From NCBI RefSeq assembly GCF_001468395.1, contig NZ_LNSG01000001.1:372001-436000 (forward strand): 64,000 bases of DNA, given 5' to 3'. The notes under the pieces were generated by a model. That model ran no database searches. It saw only the letters and a list, made by a program, of their open reading frames with translations, and was not told the DNA's origin. The position numbers and the translations under genes are program-made. This DNA comes from Sphingopyxis sp. H073 (lineage in GTDB: Bacteria > Pseudomonadota > Alphaproteobacteria > Sphingomonadales > Sphingomonadaceae). Positions 44,951 to 54,845 of the stretch are shown in pieces; positions within the stretch are counted from its first letter, which is position 1, and the number at the start of each line of letters is the position of its first letter.

Positions 44951-46165
44951 TCAGTGCGCGAGTAGCCCGGCGAAGAAGGGGCGCGTGTAGGCGGCGTCGA
45001 TCGTCGTCTTGTCGAGTTCGGGCGCCCAGAGCCGGAGGTCGCCGACAGCATTGGTGATCGCGAGCAGGAGTTCGGCGCCGATATGTGCGTCGATTGGCCG
45101 GATCGAACCATCGGCGATGCCGCGGCCGATGACGAGCGCCGAGCGGTTCGAAAGGCGCCCGAATTGCTTGAGCAGCGCATCGCGTTCGGGATTCGGTATG
45201 CTGACGACGGCTTTCAGTGCGAGCAGTGGACCGGCCTCCGACATCTGGAAGTCGATCAAGGCTGCGAAGCTGGCATATATCTCGTGAAGCCCGCTACCCC
45301 CTTGCTCGTCGGCCTGCCGCTGTGCGGCGCGCATGATCGCAATCGTCCGTTCGAGGCACTGGATCACCAGGTCGTGCTTCGTCTCGACATGATGATAGAA
45401 GCTGCCCTTCGTGACCTTGAGCCGCGCCGAGATGCGTTCGACGGATGCCCCGGCATAGCCCTGATCGTTGATCAATTCGGTCGCTGCTTTGAGGAAGCGT
45501 TCGGGGCCGATCTCCGACGGCGATGCGGGCGGCGGGATTTCGAGGGGCAGGGCAGGGGCGCTTTCTCCGGCCGCAAGCGCACCGATACCGTTCCGCAATA
45601 TGTCGAGGATGCCGTCGGCGATCTGGGCAAAATAGCGGCTGTCGTGACTCTCCATGATCCGCCGCGACCAGAAGAGCGCCGCGAGCAACTGATGCGTCTG
45701 CGCGGCAAGTGCGGTGGCGTCGACCGGTGCGTCGGCGGTGACAAGCAATCCCCGGAACGACCGGAAGAGGCGGACAAAGGCGGCGTTGACCTCCTCGTCC
45801 CCCAGCGCCTGCGCATCGTGGAAATGGACGATCGGCGGCGTGCTGCCCTCGCAGATATCGGCATAGAGCGCGGCATATGCCCGAAACACTGCCGCGACGC
45901 GCTCGAACGGTGTCGGCTGGCGCGCGGCCTCGCCGACAATCTGCTGGAAGCGGTCGATCGCCTGCAGGAAACATGTCGCGGCAAGCTGTTCCTTGCGCCG
46001 GAAATAATAGGCGACGCCGGTCGCGACGATGTCGAGGCGCGCCGCGACTTCCGCGAGCGTCATGCCGTGGACGCCCTTTTCGTTGATCAGTTCGACCGCG
46101 GTTTGGACAACCGCGTCGCGGCGGCGAAAGCGTCTGTCGGGTTTGGGAGAGGCGGATGCGGTCAT
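44951..46165 (-). CDS. Tandem TetR-family regulator (two TetR units in one chain)
   Basis: The protein has 404 residues. Two complete TetR HTH regions are visible, at about residues 15-62 (TAVELINEKGVHGMTLAEVA) and 221-265 (AATELINDQGYAGASVERIS). Each is followed by a helical ligand-binding domain. Most TetR proteins are 200-residue homodimers, so this chain may act as a built-in dimer. It lies upstream of SDR and thiolase in the same direction and may control that fatty-acid or steroid catabolic pair. The start at MTASASP was chosen because the sequence before it is not conserved in type. Confidence 0.85.
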   Translation of the reverse strand: MTASASPKPDRRFRRRDAVVQTAVELINEKGVHGMTLAEVAARLDIVATGVAYYFRRKEQLAATCFLQAIDRFQQIVGEAARQPTPFERVAAVFRAYAALYADICEGSTPPIVHFHDAQALGDEEVNAAFVRLFRSFRGLLVTADAPVDATALAAQTHQLLAALFWSRRIMESHDSRYFAQIADGILDILRNGIGALAAGESAPALPLEIPPPASPSEIGPERFLKAATELINDQGYAGASVERISARLKVTKGSFYHHVETKHDLVIQCLERTIAIMRAAQRQADEQGGSGLHEIYASFAALIDFQMSEAGPLLALKAVVSIPNPERDALLKQFGRLSNRSALVIGRGIADGSIRPIDAHIGAELLLAITNAVGDLRLWAPELDKTTIDAAYTRPFFAGLLAH

Positions 46166-46410
46166 GGGACAGGGGCTCGATCGGGCGCAGAAAAAAATGC
46201 CGCCTTGCGGAGCGCGTAACAAAAGATGCGGCGACAATCCATCATCCTGCCGCGGCGTTCGGCAGACGAAGCGCCGCCGCCGTTGCTTCGACGATCGCCT
46301 TTGTATCGTGGTAATCCGGCGGCCGGTCGCTATATCGGAGACGGCGGCAGGATTCCCGCCGGTTCGCCAAAGGGGCCACGTCCCCGCCCGCCCTGCGGCG
46401 GGTTTCAGGT

Positions 46411-46424
46411 CCGGGACGGCCCGG
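46411..46424 (+). promoter_or_regulatory. ACGG-loop hairpin in the sugE leader (weak guanidine-II riboswitch candidate)
   Basis: CCGGG-ACGG-CCCGG forms a short hairpin with an ACGR tetraloop, 25 bases before the SugE start codon and just before AAAGGAGG. Guanidine-II (mini-ykkC) riboswitches have two such hairpins and often precede sugE. Only one clear ACGR hairpin is present. Another upstream hairpin (GGGG with CCCC near 46374) does not have the loop, so the call is weak. Confidence 0.28.
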
Positions 46425-46448
46425 CAGTCTTTTTAAAGGAGGCTGCCC

Positions 46449-46769
46449 ATGCCGTGGGTCTATCTTGTCATCGCCGGGCTGTTCGAGGTGGTGTGGGCTT
46501 TTTCCATGAAACAATCGGATGGCTTCACGCGCCCCGGCCCGACGATTGTCACCATCGCCGCAATGATCGCGAGTTTCGCGCTGCTTTCGCTGTCGATGAA
46601 GTCACTGCCGCTCGGTACCGCCTACACCATCTGGACTGGGATCGGTGCGGTCGGGGCATTTCTGGTCGGGATCGCGATGCTGGGCGAGGCCGCGAGTGCG
46701 ATGCGCATCGTCGCGACGCTGCTGATCGTCGCCGGGCTGGTGCTGATGAAAATTGCCACGCGGGCGTGA
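46449..46769 (+). CDS. sugE: SugE/Gdx-type small multidrug resistance exporter
   Basis: The protein has 106 residues with four transmembrane helices. The SMR glutamate is E13 in AGLFEVVWAFSMK. The SugE/Gdx signature includes GTAYTIWTGIGAVGAF. Members export guanidinium or quaternary ammonium compounds. The ribosome-binding site AAAGGAGG precedes the ATG. The divergent neighbour is the tandem TetR. Confidence 0.88.
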   Translation: MPWVYLVIAGLFEVVWAFSMKQSDGFTRPGPTIVTIAAMIASFALLSLSMKSLPLGTAYTIWTGIGAVGAFLVGIAMLGEAASAMRIVATLLIVAGLVLMKIATRA

Positions 46770-46974
46770 CGCCGCGATCTGCCGCTATCGCTTGCCATCG
46801 TCCGGACGCGCGGCTAAAGGCGCTTCATTCGGACAGATGCGCCGTTTTCCTTCCGCCTTTCGCCGACATGCTCGGGGAGGGTGGGCGGACTATTGCCCGA
46901 AGCACGGTTGACGTGCGGGGGACGGCAACCCATCTGGCCCGGAACATTGACGCATGAAGGACAGGACGATCGAT

Positions 46975-47172
46975 ATGGCGAGGCCCAAGATTGGCGAATT
47001 CGTCAACCAGGTGAAAACCGAAGCCACGAAGATCGTGTGGCCGACGAGCCGCGAGACGGTGCAGACGACGATCATGGTGCTGATCATGACGACGATCCTG
47101 TCGCTCTTCTTCTTCGGCGTCGATTCGGTATTCAAGCTGATCGTCGGCTGGCTGACGTCGCTCGCGCGCTAA
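46975..47172 (+). CDS. secE: Preprotein translocase subunit SecE
   Basis: The protein has 65 residues with one transmembrane helix (MVLIMTTILSLFFFGV) and the SecE signature KIVWPTSRETVQT. It is the essential partner of SecY. It starts the secE-nusG pair, and 31 bases separate it from nusG. A start 21 bases upstream is possible. Neither tufB nor tRNA-Trp is seen in front. Confidence 0.92.
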   Translation: MARPKIGEFVNQVKTEATKIVWPTSRETVQTTIMVLIMTTILSLFFFGVDSVFKLIVGWLTSLAR

Positions 47173-47203
47173 GCGCGAATCCAGGGATTAAGGAACAACC
47201 ATA

Positions 47204-47740
47204 ATGGCGCGCTGGTACATCATTCACGCCTATTCGGGCTTCGAGAACAAGGTTCGCGATTCGGTGATCGCCGAAGCCGAACGCATGGGGCTGACCCAGC
47301 TCGTCGAGGCGGTCGAAGTGCCCGTCGAAACGGTCACCGAGGTCAAGCGCGGCAAGAAGGTTCAGGCCGAGCGGAAATTCTTCCCCGGCTATGTCCTCGC
47401 CAAGCTGACGATGACCGACGACGTCTATCACCTTGTCAAGAACACGCCGAAGGTTACCGGCTTCCTGGGGTCGTCGGGCAAGCCGCAGGCGATCAGCGAG
47501 GCTGAGGCCGCGCGCATCCTGAACAGCAAGGAAGAGGCCGCGGCGCGTCCGAAGACCGAGATCCGCGTCGATTATGAGATCGGCGATCAGGTCAAGGTGC
47601 TCGAAGGTCCGTTCGCGAGCTTCAACGGCGTCGTCGAGGAACTCGATTTCGACAAGGCGCGCGTCAAGGTCAGCGTGTCGATCTTCGGCCGCGCGACCCC
47701 CGTCGAGCTCGATTTCGAGCAGGTCGAACGCATGAAGTGA
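47204..47740 (+). CDS. nusG: Transcription elongation/antitermination factor NusG
   Basis: The protein has 178 residues. The N-terminal RNP-like domain starts [26 protein letters not shown] is present, and the C-terminal KOW motif is [20 protein letters not shown]. It binds RNA polymerase. It is cotranscribed with secE and is followed by an acyl-CoA thioesterase and not directly by rplK. Confidence 0.96.
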   Translation: MARWYIIHAYSGFENKVRDSVIAEAERMGLTQLVEAVEVPVETVTEVKRGKKVQAERKFFPGYVLAKLTMTDDVYHLVKNTPKVTGFLGSSGKPQAISEAEAARILNSKEEAAARPKTEIRVDYEIGDQVKVLEGPFASFNGVVEELDFDKARVKVSVSIFGRATPVELDFEQVERMK

Positions 47741-47780
47741 TGGCTCGGGCCATCGCTCTCCGAAAAGATTGGACGGTCGC

Positions 47781-48707
47781 ATGGGTCTGACTCCTTCAGA
47801 GATTCAGGCTCGTGCCGATCGTGCGCGCGCCATCCACGCCGCGGTCGACCGGGAGCGCGTCGTCCGCCGCGTCACCAAGCTCTTCGACCTCGAAGCGGCT
47901 GAAGAGCCCGACGAATTTACCTTCCCTGCCTTCACCAAGCCTATGCGCCAGCGGATATTCGGCGGGCAGGTGATCGCGCAGGCGATGGTTGCTGCGGCGC
48001 GAACGGTCGACGCGGGGAAGGGCGTGCATTCGCTCCATGCCTATTTCCTGCGCGGGGGCGACGAGGCGAAGCCGCTCCATTTCCGCGTCCACCGCGATTT
48101 CGACGGACGCAGTTTCGCGAACCGCCGCGTCGTCGTGCGCCAGGATGGCAAGGTGATCTTCAACCTCACGGCATCCTTCCAGGCGCCCGAGCAGGGGCTG
48201 TCGCACCAGGCGCCGATGCCCGATCTGCTGCCGCCCGACCAATGCCGCGACTTCGGCGATGTGATCGCCGCCGATCCGCTGATCGACGATGCGCGGCTCG
48301 AACAGATGGCAACCAACCATCCGTTCGACGTCCGCAGCTTTCGTCCGCCCGCGGGCACGGCCTCGACGATGCATTATGAATGGTTCCGCATCGCGGCGCC
48401 GGTCGGCGACGACCCGCTGACGCATCGCGCGCTGCTCGCTTACGCATCGGACATGGGCCTCTTGTCGTCGGCTATGGTGCCGCACGGCCTGACCTGGACG
48501 CAGCCAGGGTTGTTTTCGACCAGCCTCGATCATGCGATGTGGTTCCACGACGACATCCGCGTCGATGACTGGTTCGTCTATGTCATGGACAGCGACTGGG
48601 CCGGTGGCAGCCGCGGGATCAACCGCGGGCTCATCTATCGTAAGGACGGCACCCTGATCGCTTCGGCGGTTCAGGAAGGGCTGATCCGCCTCGTTCCGAC
48701 CGCATAA
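47781..48707 (+). CDS. tesB: Acyl-CoA thioesterase II (TesB-like)
   Basis: The protein has 308 residues with a double hotdog fold. Typical TesB motifs are [29 protein letters not shown] and SLDHAMWFH with the catalytic aspartate. It hydrolyses acyl-CoA to free acid and CoA. It sits between nusG and rplK, an unusual interruption of the usual secE-nusG-rplK order. A TTG four codons upstream is possible but ATG was preferred. Confidence 0.92.
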   Translation: MGLTPSEIQARADRARAIHAAVDRERVVRRVTKLFDLEAAEEPDEFTFPAFTKPMRQRIFGGQVIAQAMVAAARTVDAGKGVHSLHAYFLRGGDEAKPLHFRVHRDFDGRSFANRRVVVRQDGKVIFNLTASFQAPEQGLSHQAPMPDLLPPDQCRDFGDVIAADPLIDDARLEQMATNHPFDVRSFRPPAGTASTMHYEWFRIAAPVGDDPLTHRALLAYASDMGLLSSAMVPHGLTWTQPGLFSTSLDHAMWFHDDIRVDDWFVYVMDSDWAGGSRGINRGLIYRKDGTLIASAVQEGLIRLVPTA

Positions 48708-48862
48708 GGCTTGTTTTCTGCGGCGTTTGCGCTTATGGGCGCCGCTTCGCGTCAGATAAGGGCGTGATTCCGCGCGGGAGGAAGGGGTGATGCCCTTCTG
48801 CTTGACCGCTTATTTTGAGCCCCGGATTGCGGTCGGGGGCGACAGAAAGAAAGGAGGCCACC

Positions 48863-49294
48863 ATGGCCAAGAAGATTAGCGGCTACATCAAGCTGCAGGT
48901 GCCCGCCGGCACCGCCAACCCCTCGCCGCCGCTCGGGCCGGCACTGGGTCAGCGCGGGGTCAACATCATGGAATTCTGCAAGGCATTCAACGCCGCGACG
49001 GATGGCATGGAGAAGGGCACGCCGACCCCGACGATCATCACCGTCTATGCCGACAAGAGCTTCTCGTTCGTCACCAAGACGCCGCCGGCGACTTACCTGA
49101 TCAAGAAGGCCGCGAACCTGAAGTCTGGCTCGAAGGAACCCGGCAAGATCAGCGGGGGCAAGATCGCCCGTTCGAAGCTGACCGAAATCGCCGAGATCAA
49201 GATGAAGGATCTCAACGCGAACGATCTGGAACAGGCAACGAAGATCATCGAGGGCAGCGCGCGCTCGATGGGCCTCGAAGTGACGGAGGGCTGA
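48863..49294 (+). CDS. rplK: 50S ribosomal protein L11
   Basis: The protein has 143 residues starting [20 protein letters not shown]. The 23S-binding C-terminal domain, with [22 protein letters not shown], is complete. AAAGGAGG precedes the ATG. Between 48708 and 48862 lies about 155 bases of leader or promoter DNA. Followed by rplA after four bases. Confidence 0.97.
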   Translation: MAKKISGYIKLQVPAGTANPSPPLGPALGQRGVNIMEFCKAFNAATDGMEKGTPTPTIITVYADKSFSFVTKTPPATYLIKKAANLKSGSKEPGKISGGKIARSKLTEIAEIKMKDLNANDLEQATKIIEGSARSMGLEVTEG

Positions 49295-49298
49295 ACCC

Positions 49299-49997
49299 AT
49301 GGCTAAGCTGACCAAGAAGCAGAAGGCCCTCGAGGGCAAGGTCGACGCGCTGAAGCTGCACGGCGTCGACGAAGCGATCAAGACGGTGCGCGAGCTGGCC
49401 TCGGCCAAGTTCGACGAAACGCTGGAAATCGCGATGAACCTGGGCGTCGATCCGCGTCACGCCGACCAGATGGTCCGCGGCGTCGTCACGCTGCCCGCCG
49501 GTACCGGCAAGGACGTCAAGGTTGCCGTGTTCGCGCGCGGCGACAACGCCGACAAGGCGCTGGCCGCCGGCGCCGACAAGGTCGGTGCCGAAGACCTGAT
49601 GGAAGACATGCTCGCGGGTAACCTCGACTATGGCCGCGTCATCGCGACGCCGGACATGATGGGCATCGTCGGCCGTCTCGGCAAGACGCTGGGCCCGAAG
49701 GGCCTCATGCCGAACCCCAAGCTCGGCACCGTCACCCCGAACGTCGCCGAAGCGGTCAAGGCAGCCAAGGGCGGCCAGATTGAATTCCGCGTCGAAAAGG
49801 TCGGCATCATCCACGCCGGCATCGGCAAGCTGTCGTTCGGCGAGGAAAAGCTTCGCCAGAACTTCGACGCCTTCGTCGATGCGATCGTCAAGGCCAAGCC
49901 GGCCGGTGCGAAGGGCAAATATGTCCGCAAGATCGCGCTTTCGTCGTCGATGGGCCCCGGGATCAAGGTCGATACGGCCGACGTGACCGGCGCCTGA
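49299..49997 (+). CDS. rplA: 50S ribosomal protein L1
   Basis: The protein has 232 residues with the L1 signature [15 protein letters not shown] and the [14 protein letters not shown] region. It is the 23S-rRNA binding protein that in other bacteria also represses its own operon. The stop is followed by a strong terminator, so rplJ-rplL must be transcribed separately or lie elsewhere. Confidence 0.97.
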   Translation: MAKLTKKQKALEGKVDALKLHGVDEAIKTVRELASAKFDETLEIAMNLGVDPRHADQMVRGVVTLPAGTGKDVKVAVFARGDNADKALAAGADKVGAEDLMEDMLAGNLDYGRVIATPDMMGIVGRLGKTLGPKGLMPNPKLGTVTPNVAEAVKAAKGGQIEFRVEKVGIIHAGIGKLSFGEEKLRQNFDAFVDAIVKAKPAGAKGKYVRKIALSSSMGPGIKVDTADVTGA

Positions 49998-50020
49998 TCA
50001 AGCGCACAGGATACAGCGAA

Positions 50021-50050
50021 GGGCCGGGGGAAACCCCGGCCCTTTTCTTA
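50021..50050 (+). terminator. Rho-independent terminator after rplA
   Basis: GGGCCGGGG-GAAA-CCCCGGCCC is a 9-bp stem with a GNRA tetraloop followed by TTTTCTTA. A textbook intrinsic terminator. Confidence 0.95.
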
Positions 50051-50094
50051 TGGACGTTGCCGTTTCGGGGCGATGCGGGTCGCCCGGGGAATCG

Positions 50095-50439
50095 TCAGAG
50101 AATCTCGCGGACCAGATCTTGCGGGCGGCAAAAGCGAACGCCCTTGTCGGTCTCGACGAACGGGCGGTTCACATAGGCGGGATTTTCGACCATCGCGGCG
50201 ATGATCGCATCCTCGCCCGCGTCGCCTAGCCCGCGTTCCTCGGCGTCGGTGCCGCGCAAGCGCAGCGCATCGCGTGCCGTCATGCCCGCGTCCCTGAACA
50301 GCTGGCGCAGCTTGTCCGCGATGTAGGGCGTCTTCAGATATTGGACGATCTCGACCTCGATACCGGGGGTCTCTTCCAGAATCGCCAGCGTCTTGCGCGA
50401 GGTGCCGCAGGCGGGGTTGTGCCAGATCGTCGCTTTCAT
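50095..50439 (-). CDS. ArsC-family thioredoxin-fold reductase
   Basis: The protein has 114 residues. CGTSRKT near residue 11 is the catalytic cysteine loop of glutaredoxin-type arsenate reductase. The final RPFVETDKGVRFCRP helps bind arsenate. Possible substrates are arsenate or another small oxyanion. No other ars genes are nearby, so a YffB/ArsC-like redox role is equally possible. Starts at MKATIWHNPA; the longer frame has no support. Confidence 0.85.
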   Translation of the reverse strand: MKATIWHNPACGTSRKTLAILEETPGIEVEIVQYLKTPYIADKLRQLFRDAGMTARDALRLRGTDAEERGLGDAGEDAIIAAMVENPAYVNRPFVETDKGVRFCRPQDLVREIL

Positions 50440-50600
50440 GCGGCGTTCCCTAACGAGAGTGTAACGCAGCGTAAACCGGCTATTCATGGCGATTATGGCA
50501 CATTTTCCCGCATGAAGAGGCTCGACCGTCTTGCCTTTGCCGCCGGGAACCCGATCTATGCAGGATCGAGGGACCGCCAATAGGCGGCCAATGCGGGGTT

Positions 50601-51356
50601 GTGGTTCAAGTGAATGAGTTGATCGATCGCAGGGCAATGCTGGCAATGGCGGGTGCAGGCGCGTTCGCGGCGACGTCGGCGCGCGCCGCGCAATTGCCCG
50701 ACTGGCTCACCCAGCCGCGTCCGCCGGTGCCGGTTCAGGCGCCGGTCGACTATCTCGCCGTAGCGAAAAAGCAGCTCGCGTTGCAATCGCGCGCCATTCC
50801 GCAGACCGACCGTGTCGGCATCGTCGATTTCGGCCTGCCCTCGTCGCGGCCGCGCTTCGCGCTCGTCGACATGGTGAAGGGCAGGGTCGAGATGTTCCCG
50901 GTCACCCACGGCCGCGGTTCAGACCCGCAGCACGACGGCTGGCTCAAGCGCTTCTCGAACGCGCCGGGCAGCCTGGCCTCGTCGCGCGGCGCCTATCGCA
51001 CCAGCGACTATTATTGGGGCGCAAATGGATCGTCGATGCGCCTCGCCGGGCTGGAGCCCGACAACAGCAACGCCGACATGCGCGCGATCGTCATTCATGG
51101 CGCCTGGTATGCCGACCCGTCGCTCATCGCGACGCAAGGCAAACTGGGACGCAGCGAAGGCTGTTTCGTGTTCGGCGAGGAGCTGTTGCCGGAGGTGCTC
51201 TACAAGCTCGGCCCCGGCCGCCTGCTGTTCGCCGACAAGCTGTGCGTGCCGCCGCCGGCGCCGGCGTTCGAAATGCCGCGCGAGCCGCTACCGGGCGAGG
51301 ACAAGCTCATTCGCACCGGCGCGAGCAGCGGGGCGCTTCCCAAGACCGCAGATTGA
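50601..51356 (+). CDS. YkuD_2-type murein L,D-transpeptidase catalytic domain protein
   Basis: The protein has about 251 residues from a GTG start. The N-terminus DRRAMLAMAGAGAFAATSARA looks like a Tat signal (twin arginine before the hydrophobic stretch). The YkuD_2 pattern is visible in GSSMRLAGLEPDNSNA, AIVIHGAWYA and GRSEGCFVFG with the catalytic cysteine. It may form peptidoglycan crosslinks in the periplasm. A second GTG nine bases later is an alternative start. Confidence 0.83.
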   Translation: MVQVNELIDRRAMLAMAGAGAFAATSARAAQLPDWLTQPRPPVPVQAPVDYLAVAKKQLALQSRAIPQTDRVGIVDFGLPSSRPRFALVDMVKGRVEMFPVTHGRGSDPQHDGWLKRFSNAPGSLASSRGAYRTSDYYWGANGSSMRLAGLEPDNSNADMRAIVIHGAWYADPSLIATQGKLGRSEGCFVFGEELLPEVLYKLGPGRLLFADKLCVPPPAPAFEMPREPLPGEDKLIRTGASSGALPKTAD

Positions 51357-51396
51357 CCAGGTCCGTCCCTGCGTTCGCAATGACGGGAACAGTGTC

Positions 51397-52767
51397 TCAG
51401 TAAATTCCCCCGTTGCCGGGCTTATTGACCTGCGTCGTTGTCATCGGCGCGGTCGGGACCACTGCGGGCGGGTTGGGTGAGATCAGCACCGCGGCGGCGC
51501 GGCCGGGCTTGGCGAAGCTTGTCACTACCGGCGCGTCGCGGCCATAGATGTCGGCCAGCTTGGCGATGCCGTTCCCGGCCGCGTTCGGGACCACGGTCCA
51601 ATAAGCGACATAGACCGGGAAGGGGTCTTCGAAGCTGAACTTCGTCGTCTTGCCGCTCGCGATCGCTTCGCCGAACTCCTCGGGACTCTTGCCGGCGAAA
51701 TAGACCGCCATCAGCCCGGAGAAATGCAGCGCGCGCTCGGTGCGGATGCAGCCGTGGCTGAAGGCGCGCGCGGCGGAAGCGAAGGCACCCTTCGACGGCG
51801 TATCGTGCAGGTAGATGGCGTGCGGATTGAGCATCTCCATCTTCATCACGCCCAGCGCATTGTTGGCGCCGGGCTGTTGCACGACCGACAGCGTCTTGCC
51901 GCTCCCTGTCCATGTATAGCCCTGTGCGCGCGCCGTGGCGGGGCTCCGCGCGATCGTGGCGCCGATGCCCTCGGCGATGATGCTCTTGGGCAGGGTCCAT
52001 GTCGGGTTGACGATGATCCCCGTCGCCATCGGGTTGAGCTGCGGCGTCGGCGTCGTCGGTTTGCCGACGACGGCCTTGTGCGTCGCGATGATCGTGCCGC
52101 CATGGACGACGCGGGTCAGATATTCGGGGACGTTGCTGACGACATAGCGGTCGCCGAGGTCGCGCGGCATCCAGCGCCAGCGTTCCATGTTGACGCGGAT
52201 CGCATTGGCGTCGCCAGGCGATTTTGCACTCTTGAGCGCCGCCTTCAGAACCGCGAAATTGGGATGCACGGGGTCGAGGCCCGCAAGCGAGCGCGACACC
52301 GAATTCGAATTGAGCGCCGAGGTCAGCAAAGGGATCAGCGGCGTGGCCTGCGCATCGCTGTCGGTCATGAACCACTGCTTGCGCGCGGCATTGGGCGTGC
52401 GGCCGTCGCGCAGATGCGTCGCGAGCAGCAGGAAGCTGTCGGTTGCGACCTTGTCGAGCTGGATCTGGTTCTTCGCGAGGATCGCCTGCGCGAGGCCGTC
52501 GGGGTTATAGTCCTGCGGGAACAGTCCCTCGCTGCCGACCTTTTCGATGAAGCTCAAAAGCTCGGTCGCATTGGCTTCGGACCAGCTCGGCAGATTGGCT
52601 TCGGTCACGGTTTCGACGACCGGCGCGTCGTCGGTCACCTTGTCGGGTTGCAGGACGACCGAATCCTCCTTGACGCCGGTCTGCGCAAAAACCGGCGTTG
52701 CAAAAAGGGTCAGGGGAAAGACAAGTGCCGCCGACCGGCGCAGCGAAAGGGGGGAATTTTTAGCCAT
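51397..52767 (-). CDS. L,D-transpeptidase (YcbB-type, long form)
   Basis: The protein has 456 residues. The signal peptide is SAALVFPLTLFATPVFAQ. A helical region precedes the YkuD catalytic part with IIVNPTWTLPKSI, IYLHDTPSKGAF and FSHGCIRTERALHF, where the cysteine is catalytic. This layout is like the YcbB/LdtD family that makes 3-3 crosslinks. The start is at MAKNSPLSL, and the frame before it lies in repeat DNA. Confidence 0.85.
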   Translation of the reverse strand: MAKNSPLSLRRSAALVFPLTLFATPVFAQTGVKEDSVVLQPDKVTDDAPVVETVTEANLPSWSEANATELLSFIEKVGSEGLFPQDYNPDGLAQAILAKNQIQLDKVATDSFLLLATHLRDGRTPNAARKQWFMTDSDAQATPLIPLLTSALNSNSVSRSLAGLDPVHPNFAVLKAALKSAKSPGDANAIRVNMERWRWMPRDLGDRYVVSNVPEYLTRVVHGGTIIATHKAVVGKPTTPTPQLNPMATGIIVNPTWTLPKSIIAEGIGATIARSPATARAQGYTWTGSGKTLSVVQQPGANNALGVMKMEMLNPHAIYLHDTPSKGAFASAARAFSHGCIRTERALHFSGLMAVYFAGKSPEEFGEAIASGKTTKFSFEDPFPVYVAYWTVVPNAAGNGIAKLADIYGRDAPVVTSFAKPGRAAAVLISPNPPAVVPTAPMTTTQVNKPGNGGIY

Positions 52768-52839
52768 GGTCAAAGCCCATAGCCAAAAACCATCCCTAGT
52801 GAAAGTGAGCGGCGGCACAGGTCGGCGCATCCGAAATAT

Positions 52840-52913
52840 CCTCACCCCGCACTGGATCCGGGGTCCGTGCACCGCCGCACGAATGGATACCGGATCAAGT
52901 CCGGCATGACGAA
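52840..52913. repeat. Intergenic palindromic repeat, copy 1
   Basis: The stretch contains CCGGATCAAGTCCGG followed by CATGACGAA. It shares this core with 62928-63005. Such CCGGATCAAGTCCGG elements are common between sphingomonad genes. It lies between accC and the L,D-transpeptidase gene. Confidence 0.6.
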
Positions 52914-52923
52914 GCTATAGGGT

Positions 52924-54282
52924 TCAGGCCGTGCCTTCGTCCTGCTTCGCCAGCCATTCCTCGAGCCACTTGATCGTATAATCGCCGTGGATCACGTCGG
53001 AGTCGGCGAGCAGCGCCTGATGCAGCGGGATGTTCGTCTTGACCCCGGCGATCACCATTTCATCGAGCGCGCGGCGCATCCGCATCATGCAGCTTTCGCG
53101 GCTGCGGCCATAGACGATCAGCTTGCCGATCATGCTGTCGTAATAGGGCGGGATCGAATAGCCGGCGTAGAGCCCGCTATCGACGCGGACGTGCATCCCG
53201 CCCGCGGGATGATAAGCGGTGACCTTGCCCGGCGAGGGCAGGAATGTGCGTGGATCCTCGGCATTGATCCGGCATTCCATCGCATGACCGCGGAATTCGA
53301 GGTCTTCCTGTTTGACCGAAAGCCCGGCGCCGCCGGCGATGCGGATCTGTTCGCGGACGAGGTCGAAGCCGGTGATCATCTCGGTCACCGGATGCTCGAC
53401 CTGAATGCGCGTGTTCATCTCGATGAAGAAGAACTCACCATTTTCCCACAGGAACTCGATCGTCCCGGCGCCGCGATAGCCCATCTTCGCCATCGCGTCG
53501 GCGCAGATGCCGCCCATGCGCGCGCGTTCCTCGGCCGAGATGATCGGCGAGGGAGCTTCCTCCAGCACCTTCTGGTGGCGGCGCTGGAGCGAGCAATCGC
53601 GTTCGCCGAGGTGGATGGCATTGCCCTGACCGTCGCCGAACACCTGGAATTCGATGTGGCGCGGGTTGCCGAGATATTTTTCCATATAGACGGTCGGGTC
53701 GCCGAAGGCTGCGGCCGCTTCGCTCGACGCCTGACCCATCAGGCTTTCCAGGCTGTCCTCGTCGGGAACGACCTTCATGCCGCGTCCGCCGCCGCCCGAG
53801 GCGGCCTTGATGAGGACGGGATAGCCGATTTCCTTGGCGAGCTTTTTTGTTTCCTCGCTGAAGGTCACCGCCCCCGGCGAACCCGGAACGACAGGAAGGC
53901 CGAGCGCAACCGCGGTGCGCTTCGCCTCGACCTTGTCGCCCATCGTCCGGATATGCTCGGGCTTCGGGCCGACGAAGATCATGTTATGCGCTTCGATGAT
54001 CTCCGCGAACCGCTCGTTCTCGGAAAGGAAGCCGTAACCCGGATGGACCGCGTCGGCGCCGGTGATCTCCGCGGCCGAGATGATCGCCGGAATATTGAGA
54101 TAGCTGTCCTTCGCCGCCGGGGGGCCGATGCATACCGCTTGGTCGGCAAGGCGAACGTGCATCGCGTCGGTGTCGGCGGTCGAATGGACCGCGACGGTCT
54201 TGATGCCCATTTCATGGCACGCGCGGTGGATGCGCAGCGCGATCTCGCCGCGGTTGGCGATCAGCAGTTTCTCGATAGCCAT
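52924..54282 (-). CDS. accC: Biotin carboxylase subunit of acetyl-CoA carboxylase
   Basis: The protein has 452 residues starting [20 protein letters not shown]. The ATP-grasp glycine-rich loop [12 protein letters not shown] and the [15 protein letters not shown] motif are complete. It carboxylates biotin on AccB. It is ten bases downstream of accB in the same direction. The extension before MAIEK lies in the accB end. Confidence 0.97.
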   Translation of the reverse strand: MAIEKLLIANRGEIALRIHRACHEMGIKTVAVHSTADTDAMHVRLADQAVCIGPPAAKDSYLNIPAIISAAEITGADAVHPGYGFLSENERFAEIIEAHNMIFVGPKPEHIRTMGDKVEAKRTAVALGLPVVPGSPGAVTFSEETKKLAKEIGYPVLIKAASGGGGRGMKVVPDEDSLESLMGQASSEAAAAFGDPTVYMEKYLGNPRHIEFQVFGDGQGNAIHLGERDCSLQRRHQKVLEEAPSPIISAEERARMGGICADAMAKMGYRGAGTIEFLWENGEFFFIEMNTRIQVEHPVTEMITGFDLVREQIRIAGGAGLSVKQEDLEFRGHAMECRINAEDPRTFLPSPGKVTAYHPAGGMHVRVDSGLYAGYSIPPYYDSMIGKLIVYGRSRESCMMRMRRALDEMVIAGVKTNIPLHQALLADSDVIHGDYTIKWLEEWLAKQDEGTA

Positions 54283-54292
54283 CGGGTGGGGC

Positions 54293-54778
54293 TCAGCCGA
54301 TGGTGAACAGCGGCTGGTCGAACTCGACCGGCTGGCTGTTCTCGACATGCACGGCCTTCAGCGTGCCGGCGGCGGGCGCGACGATCGGGTTCATGACCTT
54401 CATCGCCTCGATGATCAGGATCGTGTCGCCGGCCTTAACCGCCGAGCCTACAGCTGCGAAATTCGCGGCACCGGGCTCGGGGGCCAGATAGACGGTGCCG
54501 ACCATCGGCGACTTTACGGCATCGGCGAAAGTGTCGGCGGCGGGCGCTGCGGCTGCGGCAGCGGCGGCGGGCGCAGCCGGAGCGGCAGCAGCGGGCGCCG
54601 CGACGGGCGCGGGGGCATAAGCGACGGGTGCGGCGGCGGTCAGCGTGCGCGCGACGCGCACCTTGCGGTCGCCGTCCTCGACCTCGATTTCCGACAGCTG
54701 CGTGTCGTCGAGCAGTTCCGCGAGTGCGCGGACGAAAGCCGGATCGATGTTGATGCCGTGCTCTTTATGGTCACCCAT
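54293..54778 (-). CDS. accB: Biotin carboxyl carrier protein of acetyl-CoA carboxylase
   Basis: The protein has 161 residues. A typical alanine/proline-rich linker spans about residues 45-82. The biotinyl domain has its lysine in EAMKVMN (K127). It carries CO2 from AccC to the carboxyltransferase in fatty-acid synthesis. It lies between aroQ and accC in one minus-strand operon. Confidence 0.96.
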   Translation of the reverse strand: MGDHKEHGINIDPAFVRALAELLDDTQLSEIEVEDGDRKVRVARTLTAAAPVAYAPAPVAAPAAAAPAAPAAAAAAAAPAADTFADAVKSPMVGTVYLAPEPGAANFAAVGSAVKAGDTILIIEAMKVMNPIVAPAAGTLKAVHVENSQPVEFDQPLFTIG

Positions 54779-54845
54779 GATGCAATTCCTGTTCTGTGGC
54801 ATCGTGGTCCGATGCCCTGACCCCTGTTTTTCTGGCGCCCTCTTG

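Noticed and set aside
46770..46974. Search for tRNA-Trp upstream of secE
   Set aside because: This gene order is common in other bacteria, but no cloverleaf or CCA-ending tRNA could be found here.
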